From a bacterium BMS3Bbin03 (GTDB taxonomy: Bacteria; Zhuqueibacterota; JdFR-76; BMS3Abin05), in NCBI GenBank assembly GCA_002898015.1, contig BDTM01000146.1:1-41534 (forward strand): a DNA stretch of 41,534 nt, given 5' to 3'. The notes under the pieces were generated by a model that did not search any database, was not told the DNA's origin, and worked only from the letters and a program-made list of their open reading frames with translations. A program made the position numbers and the translations under genes. Shown here piece by piece: positions 26,347 to 34,318 of this stretch (position 1 is its first letter; every line of letters begins with the position of its first letter).

Positions 26347-27303
26347 ATGAGAGCCATATCAAAAGTAACGTCTGATCGTCTTCCGGAAATCCCCGGCTAT
26401 TTAAAATTAGACGGGTCGGGAGGCCTTGAAGACCGCATCCGGGAAGCGCACAAACACCTTTCCCGATGCCGTCTTTGTCCGCGCTATTGTCATGTAAACC
26501 GTCTCAGCGGGCAGTCCGGATATTGTGCCGCCGCGGACCGGCTCCGTGTGTACAAATACAAACAACATGCCGGAGAAGAACCCCCGGTTTCAGGCACACG
26601 CGGATCCGGAATTATTTTTTTCTCGGGGTGCACACTGGGTTGCTGCTTTTGTCAAAATTTCCCATTTAGTCACAACCGTTTGGGACGCGACATTTCGCCC
26701 CAAACGCTCGCCGGGATGATGGTGGTTCTGCAGGAGCAGGGCTGCCACAACCTAAATTGGGTAACGCCTACACAGTTTATCCCTCAGGCGCTGGAAGCCC
26801 TCAAGGGTGCCGTTCAAATGGGGCTGCGGCTGCCGATCGTGTACAACACCAACGGCTACGACTCCCCTGAAGCGCTTGCCCTTTTAGACGGCGTCGTCGA
26901 TATTTATTTACCGGATCTCAAATATGCGCTCGCAGGGCCTGCCAAAAATTATTCCGGGAGAAAAGACTACCCGGCGGCCAGTCAGCGTGCGTTGAAAGAG
27001 ATGTTCCGGCAGGTGGGTTTCCTGCAGACGGATGAAAACGGAATTGCCGTAAAAGGGATGATTGTGCGTCACCTTGTGCTGCCCGGCCAACTGGAAAACA
27101 CATTTGAAGTCCTGCGTTTTCTGGCCGAAGAAATTTCGACCCAAATTCATCTCAGCCTGCTGACGCAATACCTCCCTATTTGGGACGCCCGGCGGTTCCG
27201 TGAGCTTAACCGGCGCATCAGTCCGCAGGAATATGAAACGGTTTACCAATGGGTGGAAGATTTCGGCTTTGTAAACGGATGGGTGCAGGACTATTTTGAT
27301 TAG
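26347..27303 (+). CDS. PflX-like radical SAM protein
   Basis: A 318-residue protein of the COG1313/PflX type. An N-terminal Cys cluster (CRLCPRYC then QSGYC) precedes the radical SAM motif CTLGCCFC (CxxxCxxC), preceded by FFSGCTLG, with NTNGYDSPEALALLDGVVD and DIYLPDLKYA further on. Such proteins resemble pyruvate-formate-lyase activases but their substrates are unknown, and no glycyl-radical enzyme gene is in the window. It is the only protein gene on the plus strand here. The ATG has a weak upstream site (AAAGA). The tRNA promoter and terminator upstream suggest partial read-through or its own weak promoter. Confidence 0.88.
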   Translation: MRAISKVTSDRLPEIPGYLKLDGSGGLEDRIREAHKHLSRCRLCPRYCHVNRLSGQSGYCAAADRLRVYKYKQHAGEEPPVSGTRGSGIIFFSGCTLGCCFCQNFPFSHNRLGRDISPQTLAGMMVVLQEQGCHNLNWVTPTQFIPQALEALKGAVQMGLRLPIVYNTNGYDSPEALALLDGVVDIYLPDLKYALAGPAKNYSGRKDYPAASQRALKEMFRQVGFLQTDENGIAVKGMIVRHLVLPGQLENTFEVLRFLAEEISTQIHLSLLTQYLPIWDARRFRELNRRISPQEYETVYQWVEDFGFVNGWVQDYFD

Positions 27304-27337
27304 CTCGAATTAAAATCAGGGAATAAACAGCCTTTAT

Positions 27338-27745
27338 CTATTCTGCCTTTTTTTTGCCGGATTTTATATCCAAAACGGGGGTGCCGACATAAGCATCTAA
27401 CTCTTTAACATACAAACGATTGTGATCACGTTTCAGGAATAAAGCCTGGCTTATGCCGATTGGGTTGGGTCTCATGGGACTGTGCGTCGAAAAAATGCCC
27501 CGAAGCGGTTTTGAACGATCCCCTTGAGGATGAACCAGCAAGACGCTGCGGGTCTCTTCCGGAAGCTTGTGGAGCCAGAAAAGAATCCACAGCGTTTCGT
27601 AAGAATCGATCCCCTCGAGCCCCGGCAAATACTTGGGAAAAATTTCAATAATTTTGACTGCCGACGGATCGGCATCCGACTCTTCTTCCGACGAAACCAC
27701 ATAGCCGATCGGCCTTACCTCGAAACAGTCAATTTGTTTCTGCAT
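27338..27745 (-). CDS. trmO: TsaA/TrmO-like tRNA methyltransferase
   Basis: A 135-residue single-domain protein with the TrmO signature [19 protein letters not shown] followed by MRPNPIGIS, and [14 protein letters not shown] near the end. TrmO uses SAM to N6-methylate t6A37 in some tRNAs. The start at 27745 is preferred over 27772 because AGAGG lies about seven bases before it. The E. coli protein has an added C-terminal domain that is missing here, as in many short relatives. It follows groES by about 180 bases that contain a terminator with an alternative fold. Confidence 0.88.
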
Positions 27746-27780
27746 GGTTTGACCTCTAAACTTTCCGATCATCCGGACTA

Positions 27781-27833
27781 TTTTTAAAAAAAGGGGAGTC
27801 CGCCCCCTTTCATCGATTTGGGAAAGGACTCCC
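27781..27833 (-). terminator. Terminator after groES with a competing hairpin
   Basis: On the minus strand AAAGGGG and CCCCTTT (27804-27810 with 27790-27796) form a stem followed by seven T residues. A second stem, GGGAGTCC (27826-27833) with GGACTCCC (27794-27801), uses the same 3' arm, so the two folds exclude each other. This layout could be simple redundancy or an attenuator ahead of trmO. Confidence 0.65.
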
Positions 27834-27929
27834 TCGCCGTGAAAACCAAAATATACCGACTGTCTCCGAAATGGTTTTTACGAATGTGCGTTCATCATCC
27901 GGCTCGACCGCAATTTTTAGGACGGACGA

Positions 27930-28202
27930 TTAGTCCTTCAGCACCGCGAGAATGTCATTCCGGGACAGAATGGTATATTGATTATTGTCGAATTCGATCT
28001 CTTCGCCTCCATATTTGGCAAAAATAATTTTATCGCCGGATTTAATAATTTTTTTTAAATCTTCGTCGGTGCCCACTTCGACAACCTTTCCCATTCTGGG
28101 TTTCTCTTTGGCCGTATCCGGAATAATAATGCCGCCTCGAGTCTTCTCCTCTTCTTCCAAAATTTTGACCAAAACACGATCATCCAGTGGTTGAATTTTC
28201 AT
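27930..28202 (-). CDS. groES: GroES co-chaperonin
   Basis: A 90-residue lid of the GroEL chamber: [20 protein letters not shown], the mobile-loop [20 protein letters not shown] and [20 protein letters not shown] are standard. GGAG precedes the ATG. No groEL lies downstream, where trmO follows instead, so groEL must be elsewhere in the genome. A sigma-70 promoter and an upstream CIRCE element indicate HrcA control. Confidence 0.97.
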   Translation of the reverse strand: MKIQPLDDRVLVKILEEEEKTRGGIIIPDTAKEKPRMGKVVEVGTDEDLKKIIKSGDKIIFAKYGGEEIEFDNNQYTILSRNDILAVLKD

Positions 28203-28258
28203 TTAACATTCTCCTTTCTTTAATGGTTAAATTGTTTTTCCATTTTTTTTCATTCTAA

Positions 28259-28287
28259 AATATAGTACAAACTTTCTCAGAAGTCAA
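28259..28287 (-). promoter_or_regulatory. Sigma-70-type promoter of groES
   Basis: Minus-strand TTGACT (28282-28287), a 17-base spacer, and TATATT (28259-28264). Transcription would start near 28252, giving a leader of about 50 bases before the groES ATG. Confidence 0.75.
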
Positions 28288-28336
28288 TATTTAAGATGAA
28301 TAAAGGGTTAGTTTTTTGTATTTTATTCAAAATAGA

Positions 28337-28363
28337 TTGGCACTCCTCTAATAAGAGTGCTAA
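28337..28363. promoter_or_regulatory. CIRCE element (HrcA operator)
   Basis: TTGGCACTC, nine bases, GAGTGCTAA. This matches the consensus TTAGCACTC-N9-GAGTGCTAA with one change in the left arm (as written on plus). It lies about 50 bases upstream of the -35 hexamer of the groES promoter, further than usual. Confidence 0.9.
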
Positions 28364-28401
28364 CTTGCGGTACTGTTCAGGCACGGGCGCTCAACAGGGC
28401 G

Positions 28402-28878
28402 TTACGGCTTTTTCGGATGCGGTGCAATTGATTCAAAATAGTCATTTAAAATCCGGCGGTGGTCAAACGCCAACAGAACCGGGAGATTTTCACGCGTAAA
28501 AACGACGGCATCCTGGGCATCGTCGGCGGCTTTCGGTTCACCGGAGGCCGCTGCGACGAACACAATGGAAATTGTGTGCCGGCGCGGATCCCGCCCGGGA
28601 TCCGAATAGACCCCCAGTTGGCGTATTAATTTCACATCTAAAGCCGTTTCTTCTTTTGCCTCCCGAACGGCCGCTTGTTCGCAGCTTTCCCCGTAATCCA
28701 CAAAACCCCCTGGAATCGCCCAGCCATACGGAAAATTCTTCCGATTAATCAGCACAATTCCCTTCCGGCCGGAAGGCGTTTTGACTTCGATAATAATATC
28801 CACTGTGGGCACAGGATTTTTGTAGCGGCGAATTTCCGTCCCGCACTTCGGGCATTTTAATTGTTCATAAGTCGACAT
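28402..28878 (-). CDS. NUDIX hydrolase with zinc-ribbon N-terminus
   Basis: A 158-residue protein. [11 protein letters not shown] near the N-terminus looks like half of a zinc ribbon; the Nudix box is [12 protein letters not shown] then [13 protein letters not shown] (GX5EX7REXXEE pattern). The [12 protein letters not shown] wording and [16 protein letters not shown] resemble ADP-ribose pyrophosphatase-type members, so a nucleotide-sugar or ADP-ribose substrate is plausible but not proven. Its stop codon lies 38 bases from the CIRCE element of groES. Confidence 0.9.
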   Translation of the reverse strand: MSTYEQLKCPKCGTEIRRYKNPVPTVDIIIEVKTPSGRKGIVLINRKNFPYGWAIPGGFVDYGESCEQAAVREAKEETALDVKLIRQLGVYSDPGRDPRRHTISIVFVAAASGEPKAADDAQDAVVFTRENLPVLLAFDHRRILNDYFESIAPHPKKP

Positions 28879-28905
28879 TGATTCTCCCTGCGTAATGATT
28901 CAGCC

Positions 28906-28974
28906 GCATAGCCAATAAGACGCAAAAGGTTTTCAAATCTTGGTTTGAAAACTGAGTCTTAAAACTCGCTATGC
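28906..28974. repeat. Nested palindromic element
   Basis: Three nested exact arm pairs: GCATAGC with GCTATGC (28906-28912, 28968-28974), TAAGAC with GTCTTA (28916-28921, 28956-28961), and GTTTTCAAA with TTTGAAAAC (28929-28937, 28944-28952). It lies between ggt and the NUDIX gene and could fold into a cruciform or mRNA hairpin. It has the look of a REP-type repeat. Confidence 0.6.
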
Positions 28975-29036
28975 ATTAATTCGTGAATTCGTGGCAACCA
29001 TAGTCCTGAATGGTTACCTCCCTGCGGCCAAAAGGT

Positions 29037-30755
29037 CTAATAGCCCTCAGCCCTTCCGTACCCCCGGCTGTCCGATCCACCCCATAAAATACCTGTTTTG
29101 GGGTCGACAAGGATGGCCTGCACAATGCCCGGTCCGTTTGTGTGCCTGGGGTACAGGTGATGTCCCATTTTCTGAAGATTCACAATCACATCCTGCGGAA
29201 AGGCAAACCGGCCGTAAAAAATATGATCGGGCAGCCATTGGTGGTGAAAACGGGGTGCATCCACGGCTTCCTGAATGTTCATTCCAAAATCAACCACATT
29301 CAGAAAAGTCTGAAGCACGCTTGTAATGATGGTTGAACCGCCCGGCGTCCCGACAACCATGAACAATTTTCCATCTTTCTCCACAATGGTCGGCGACATG
29401 GAAGAAAGCATTCGTTTCCCGGGTTGAATCGAATTCGCTTTGCCGCCGACCAGACCATATTTATTCGGAACGCCCGGCTTGGCGCTAAAATCATCCATCT
29501 CATCGTTCATCAAAAATCCGGTTCCCTCGATCACGACTTTCGATCCAAACGCGGCATTCAAAGTGGTTGTGACGGAGACAGCCATGCGATTTTCATCCAC
29601 AATCGAGTAATGGGTCGTTTCCCGGCTTTCGTATTTCAAAGGATTTCCGGCCGAAATTTCGGAACTGGGCGTGGCACGCCGCAGGTCGATGCTTTTTCGC
29701 AAATCTGAGGCGTAGCTTTTCGACAACAAGCCCTTCAGAGGGACAGGATAAAAATCACTGTCGCCAAGATGCTTTGCACGATCGGCATAAGCCCGTTTTT
29801 CCGCCTCTACGACCAAATGGACGGTTTCCGAGGAATGGAATCCATATTTTTTCAGGGGAAAGGGTTCCAAAATATTTAAAATTTCGATCAGACAAATTCC
29901 GCCCGAGCTGGGGGGACCCATTGAAATGATGCGATAGCCATGGTAGGTGCCCTCCACCGGCCGGCGCTCTTTCGCTTCATACGTTTCCAAATCCTTTTTG
30001 TCGATCAAACCTCCGTTTGCACGCATCGCCCGTTCAATCCGCCGGGCCACCGGTCCCTTATAAAATCCATCCGGCCCCTTTTCGGCGATTAACCGGAGTG
30101 TCTTTGCCAGATCTTTTTGAACAAAAACGTCGCCCGTTTCGTACGGGATTTTGCCGTTTTTAAAAAATACCTTCGCAGTGGCCGGAAAATATTTCAAATC
30201 CTTCCGGTGGCGTTTAAGCTCCTGAGCAAATTCATAAGCGATGGGAAATCCTTTTTCAGCCAGCTTCACCGCAGGTTCTACCAGAGTCTTCCACGGCAAT
30301 TTTCCGTATTTTTGATGGGCCAGCCACAAACCTTTTACACTGCCCGGCACACCGCAGGCCAGATACCCTTTCAGACTCAACCCGGAAATGACATTTCCGT
30401 TTTTATCCAGATACATATTTTGAGTCGCTTTCAGCGGCGCCTTTTCCCGGTAATCAATGGTGGTCGACCGGCCGTCCGGGAAGCGAATGACCATAAATCC
30501 GCCGCCACCGATATTGCCGGCTTCGGGATAAACCACCTCCAGTGCAAAACCGACGGCTACGGCGGCATCCACGGCATTTCCGCCCCGCCGAAGAATTTTC
30601 AGGCCCGTTTCAGAGGCCAGGGGCGCAGCCGTCGCCACCATCCCGTGTGCGGCGCGTGCGGGACGGTGTCCCCACCCGGCGGAAGCGGTTGAAACGATCT
30701 GCGGAATAAAAACCAGACAAAACGACAGCACGGCAAACTTTTTAAAATAATTCAT
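29037..30755 (-). CDS. ggt: Gamma-glutamyltransferase
   Basis: A 572-residue secreted Ntn-hydrolase. A signal peptide (MNYFKKFAVLSFCLVF... to about residue 26) precedes HGMVATAAPLASETGLKILR and GGNAVDAAVAVGFALEVV, then GNIGGGGFMVIR. The self-cleavage site is ETTHYSIVD, where the second Thr of TTHYS becomes the N-terminal nucleophile of the small subunit. The small subunit carries MSSMSPTIV, VGTPGGSTIITSVLQ and the end GGSDSRGYGRAEGY. It hydrolyses or transfers the gamma-glutamyl group of glutathione and related peptides in the periplasm. The start overlaps the PfkB kinase stop by four bases. Confidence 0.96.
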   Translation of the reverse strand: MNYFKKFAVLSFCLVFIPQIVSTASAGWGHRPARAAHGMVATAAPLASETGLKILRRGGNAVDAAVAVGFALEVVYPEAGNIGGGGFMVIRFPDGRSTTIDYREKAPLKATQNMYLDKNGNVISGLSLKGYLACGVPGSVKGLWLAHQKYGKLPWKTLVEPAVKLAEKGFPIAYEFAQELKRHRKDLKYFPATAKVFFKNGKIPYETGDVFVQKDLAKTLRLIAEKGPDGFYKGPVARRIERAMRANGGLIDKKDLETYEAKERRPVEGTYHGYRIISMGPPSSGGICLIEILNILEPFPLKKYGFHSSETVHLVVEAEKRAYADRAKHLGDSDFYPVPLKGLLSKSYASDLRKSIDLRRATPSSEISAGNPLKYESRETTHYSIVDENRMAVSVTTTLNAAFGSKVVIEGTGFLMNDEMDDFSAKPGVPNKYGLVGGKANSIQPGKRMLSSMSPTIVEKDGKLFMVVGTPGGSTIITSVLQTFLNVVDFGMNIQEAVDAPRFHHQWLPDHIFYGRFAFPQDVIVNLQKMGHHLYPRHTNGPGIVQAILVDPKTGILWGGSDSRGYGRAEGY

Positions 30756-31708
30756 TCCCAGTGTCTCCCTGTTCGTCCCGCTAAATCATAATAGTCAGGA
30801 TCGCCATTTTTTTCAGATCGCGTATGTTTGAATTTAAGAATTTCGGATCGCGTGTAGGCCGGAACGGCGCCTTCCTTTGTCGCCACATAAGCGCCCACGG
30901 CATTGGCAAATTCCAGGATTTCGCGGAGAGGCACCTCTCTTAACCACTCAACCACCACAGCCGCCATGAACGCATCTCCGGATCCCGTCGTATCCACAGG
31001 ATGAATGCGGAATCCGGGTGCATACACATTTCCCTTTTTGGAACAACAAAACGCCCCGCGTTCTCCAAGCGTGAGATAAATGGCGTCGAGCTTAAACGTC
31101 ATCAAAAGCCAGCCCAAAAACGCCTCGGTTGAAAGAGCCTCTTTCCGGTAAAACGACCGCAATGTTTTTTCTTCATCTTCATTGATTTTGAGCAGATTGG
31201 CTTTTTGAAGTGAGGCTTCCAGCACCGGCCAGATTTCTTCAGTAAAATCCCGGAGATTCGGATCAAAAACTTTGAGAGCCCGGGGGGCAGCGTCCAAAAA
31301 CTTTTGGATTGTGGCCCGGGAGCCGGGCATCCGCTGAGCCAGAATTCCAAAAAAAACCGCATCTGCTGATCCGGCCAGATTCTCAAGAGGGCCTGTCCAT
31401 TCCAGATAGTCGAAAGCCTCGTCCCACCCGCATTCAAAGGATGGCACGCCGTTTTCGTCCAGATGAATTTTCACGCAGCCGGTCGGTTTCCGGGGATCGC
31501 GCTGAATGTATCCGGTGTAAAACCGTTTGGATTTTAAAATATCAATCAGCGCAGCGCCCGGGGCATCCTCTCCCACACGGCTCACCACAATCGCCTCTTC
31601 ACCCAAATTTGCGGCATGAAAAGCCACATTTGCCGTGGCACCCCCCAGATGTCTTTCGTCCGGGTAAACATCCCAGAGAATTTCACCCAGACCGACCATT
31701 TTTTTCAT
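30752..31708 (-). CDS. PfkB-family sugar kinase (fructokinase-like)
   Basis: A 318-residue ribokinase-fold enzyme: N-terminal GEILWDVYPDERHLGGATAN, VSRVGEDAPG, VFDPNLRDFT and the ATP/anion-hole motif DTTGSGDAFMAAVV with the catalytic Asp. The GEILWD/LGGATAN start resembles fructokinases. The C-terminal extension after YTRSEI is short and unrecognised. It overlaps ggt by ATGA, an unusual partner, so coupling may be structural rather than functional. Confidence 0.9.
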   Translation of the reverse strand: MKKMVGLGEILWDVYPDERHLGGATANVAFHAANLGEEAIVVSRVGEDAPGAALIDILKSKRFYTGYIQRDPRKPTGCVKIHLDENGVPSFECGWDEAFDYLEWTGPLENLAGSADAVFFGILAQRMPGSRATIQKFLDAAPRALKVFDPNLRDFTEEIWPVLEASLQKANLLKINEDEEKTLRSFYRKEALSTEAFLGWLLMTFKLDAIYLTLGERGAFCCSKKGNVYAPGFRIHPVDTTGSGDAFMAAVVVEWLREVPLREILEFANAVGAYVATKEGAVPAYTRSEILKFKHTRSEKNGDPDYYDLAGRTGRHWE

Positions 31709-31740
31709 TTATGCGTTTCCTGCTCCCGATGTTGTCCGAG

Positions 31741-31801
31741 AATTGTAAGGGCAATTCATGAATTGCCCTTACAGAACTTTTTCGCAATTGAGATATCCAT
31801 A
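31741..31801. repeat. 61-base repeat with 30-bp perfect palindrome, copy 1
   Basis: Contains a perfect palindrome at 31744-31773 whose half-site is TGTAAGGGCAATTCA, followed by ACTTTTTCGCAATTGAGATA. The second copy lies exactly 765 bases further on with a single difference. Confidence 0.85.
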
Positions 31802-31846
31802 GCACGTCACTTTGAAATAGACTCTAAAATTTAAAGATGGCTTCAC

Positions 31847-32195
31847 CCGCCTGCGGCGGATTCGCACTGACAGCCATAATTTAAGAATTTTTTGTTTTCG
31901 TTCAAACACTCTTTAAGATTTTCCTGATGGTAAACCATCAGGCTAAGAATGTAAAGCGCCATAAATGGCGCTGCCACAGCAGGACGCTTCAGCATCCTTT
32001 CTATTTTTAGCCTCGCGGTTTACCACGGGGCTGCCGAAACCGATCGCCGGCACAATCTTATTTTTGTCCCAAAATCGTTCCAACGCCACCCAACCGAAGT
32101 CCCCTCTATCAAGAGGGGATTTAGGGGTGTGTTGTTTCCGATTCAAATATCTCTCCATTTTTTGAATCCGGCCGTAAAAAGCGATGACACACCCC
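31847..32195. repeat. Cluster of short palindromes
   Basis: At least five different dyads are packed here: CCGCC/GGCGG (31847-31859), CCTGATGG/CCATCAGG (31923-31942), AGCGCCAT/ATGGCGCT (31955-31972), an eight-of-nine dyad around GCCTCGCGG (32010-32031), and CCCCTCT/AGAGGGG (32101-32118). GGGGTGTG at 32124-32131 is matched by CACACCCC at 32188-32195. With the flanking 61-base repeats this makes the 893-base gap a palindrome array with no supported gene. Confidence 0.7.
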
Positions 32196-32417
32196 TTCCC
32201 GTCCGCCGGTTGGCTATTAACGTCAACCTAAGGATTGTTCAATATTTTATTAACATCCTATTTACAAATGGTTGTTTCGTATTTCAAATCGTTATAAATA
32301 ATAGTTTTCTTTTTAGGCAACAGTATAAACAAATTTGACATTTCGCACCTAACGGCGCTTTTCTTGAATCACAGAACATTGGTAGAGATCACAGAGAAAT
32401 CTAAAAAAACGATCACT

Positions 32418-32513
32418 TAAATGCTTCTATCTGTTCCGCAATGGTCTTCATCAAAACCATAAAACCATTTCCCATAGTTGTCTTAAATGCTTTTGTCTGT
32501 TCTTCAATTGTAA
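32418..32513 (-). pseudogene. Short coding-like remnant cut by the repeat
   Basis: The minus strand reads IEEQTKAFKTTMGNG then FMVLMKTIAEQIEAFK and a stop: an amphipathic, protein-like sequence of about 33 codons. Its upstream side runs straight into the 61-base repeat copy 2, which brings a stop in frame. It looks like the tail of a gene interrupted by the repeat. The ends EEQTKAFK and AEQIEAFK are a degenerate internal duplication. Confidence 0.3.
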
Positions 32514-32566
32514 GGGCAATTCATGAATTGCCCTTACAGAACTTTTTCGCATTTGAGATATCCATA
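32506..32566. repeat. 61-base repeat with 30-bp perfect palindrome, copy 2
   Basis: Same orientation as 31741-31801, with one difference (A to T at 32552). The palindrome spans 32509-32538. It lies just past the M50 protease stop codon and may end that transcript. Confidence 0.85.
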
Positions 32567-32601
32567 TTAAATGATCAGATCTAACTCGCAACGGCAAAAA
32601 C

Positions 32602-33483
32602 TTACATTTTAAACGGAACCGGCGTAAAGGACAGAAAGAAAATAATAAAGGTTACGATTCCAAGAATCACACGGCCGCGGCCGATGGGTGTAAAATCATC
32701 CAGCGGGGGCGGATGTTTAAATCCAAAAAGCAAAATGAATAAAACCATTAAAAACCAGCCCCAGTAGAAAAAAATAAAAATGATAATAAAACCAAGCATC
32801 GCAATGTTAAACACGATTTTACTTTTTTTGCCGCCGAAGATGGCATAAACGACATGTCCGCCGTCCAACTGCCCGACGGGCATCAGATTAAGCGCCGTCA
32901 CCAATAATCCTGCCCAACCGGCATAAGCCGCCGGATGGAGCACCACATCGTAGCCGGCAGGAACATGTCCCACGACCCAATAGGAAAGTAGTTTAAACAG
33001 GAGTGAATCTCCCAATTGAAGCGTCCCCCGGCTCATCGAAGATAAAGGCATAATCTGGGAGTGAGCCAGCCCATAAATAATCACGGGGATGGTGACCGCT
33101 AATCCGGCCAGCGGACCGGCGACTCCCACATCGAACAGGGCTTTGCGATTTGGAATCACGTGTTCCATACGGATAATCGCGCCGAGGGTTCCAAACGGCG
33201 GCAGGGGCAAAGGAATGAAATACGGCAATGTGGCCCGAATGTGGTGTTTTCGCGCCATTAAATAATGTCCCATTTCGTGGCAAAACAGAATGCTCATGAT
33301 CGAAACCGTGTAGGCCCAGCTTCGCCCGATAAAATAGGTTGAGGCAATCGTCAATAAAAACAGCACCCCATTCAGCCAGGGTCTGTCGCTTCTTAACACG
33401 GTAAAAATGCGGTGCCGCTTCCGGTAAGCGGTATAATCAAATTCCGGATACTCCAAACTGTCATCCGATTTAAAATATCTCAA
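32602..33483 (-). CDS. Site-2 protease-type membrane metalloprotease (M50)
   Basis: About 293 residues with roughly six membrane spans, HEMGH in ILFCHEMGHYLMAR as the zinc motif, and NLMPVGQLDGGH supplying the third ligand. PLPLPPFGTLGAII and AGPLAGLAV are also typical of the EGY-like/EcfE-like M50 branch. Such enzymes cut substrates within the membrane. The frame can be extended to 33549, but a TTG at 33483 with AAAGGGG six bases before it gives only a 14-base overlap with the upstream gene and is preferred. Last of the ftsH-SAM hydrolase-M50 run. Confidence 0.88.
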   Translation of the reverse strand: MRYFKSDDSLEYPEFDYTAYRKRHRIFTVLRSDRPWLNGVLFLLTIASTYFIGRSWAYTVSIMSILFCHEMGHYLMARKHHIRATLPYFIPLPLPPFGTLGAIIRMEHVIPNRKALFDVGVAGPLAGLAVTIPVIIYGLAHSQIMPLSSMSRGTLQLGDSLLFKLLSYWVVGHVPAGYDVVLHPAAYAGWAGLLVTALNLMPVGQLDGGHVVYAIFGGKKSKIVFNIAMLGFIIIFIFFYWGWFLMVLFILLFGFKHPPPLDDFTPIGRGRVILGIVTFIIFFLSFTPVPFKM

Positions 33484-34318
33484 CCAAATCCCCTTTCTTG
33501 AGACCGGTCTCTTCGGCGGCATTCTTTTGAAAAATCGAAAAACCCACAAATCCCGAGCTGTCCGGATAGGCCTGCAAACTTCTCCCGCCGCCGGACCGAA
33601 ATGTCTCGGAGAAGTCTTTAATCTGGTACTTTCCGACCCGGATCAAGACAGGACGCGTTTTGAAAAGTCTTTTCACATCTTCGATGAAAATATTCGAAAT
33701 TAAATTGCCGAAATGATCCCGGTAAATGATCTTCCCGGAAATTTTATCCCCGCGGATAACCGGGTGTTCGATCCCGCCTTTGTGAAAGGAGGCGCCCTCT
33801 CGGCCCATTTCCGGAAAAGTGACTCCGTTCAGATACCGGCCGGAGAGGGGCGCAAAAATATCCCGGCCATGAAACGTAGCGCTTACGTTCGAAAGGAATA
33901 ACCGTTTTTCTGTGATCTCATAAACTTTATAGACGGGTTCAAATGCGAAAATCGGGCCAAGCACACCGTTGTCCGGTGCTAAAAAACCGTAGTCCGGCGT
34001 TTGAACCCCAATGATTTTCCTCTCCGTCCCCACGCCCGGATCAACCACAACGGTAAAAAGCGTGCCTTTAGGAAAATATTTGTAACTTGTCAAAAGCACA
34101 AACGACGCATCATCGATGGCATGCGGGGCAATTTCATGTGACAGATCAACCATTTCGGCGTGCGGCGCAAACTGTAAGACCACGCCTTTCATCACCCCGG
34201 CGTAACCATCCCGGCTGCCGAAATCCGTCAAAAGCACGAGTACAGGCTTTTCGTGTAATTTGCCTGCTTTCGATTGTACCGCTTGATCAACGGTTGTTTT
34301 CATATCTGCCGTATTCAC
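33470..34318 (-). CDS. SAM hydroxide adenosyltransferase (DUF62)
   Basis: A 282-residue protein of the family that splits S-adenosylmethionine with water to adenosine and methionine. Motifs: [50 protein letters not shown] and [12 protein letters not shown]. The GTG start overlaps the ftsH stop (GTGA); an ATG six codons in is the alternative. Overlaps the M50 gene downstream. Why a SAM hydrolase should be coupled to two membrane proteases is not clear. Confidence 0.92.
   Translation of the reverse strand: MNTADMKTTVDQAVQSKAGKLHEKPVLVLLTDFGSRDGYAGVMKGVVLQFAPHAEMVDLSHEIAPHAIDDASFVLLTSYKYFPKGTLFTVVVDPGVGTERKIIGVQTPDYGFLAPDNGVLGPIFAFEPVYKVYEITEKRLFLSNVSATFHGRDIFAPLSGRYLNGVTFPEMGREGASFHKGGIEHPVIRGDKISGKIIYRDHFGNLISNIFIEDVKRLFKTRPVLIRVGKYQIKDFSETFRSGGGRSLQAYPDSSGFVGFSIFQKNAAEETGLKKGDLVEIF

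Noticed and set aside
31741..32566. Palindrome series considered as a CRISPR array
   Set aside because: Units differ from one another, spacing is irregular, and no cas gene is present.
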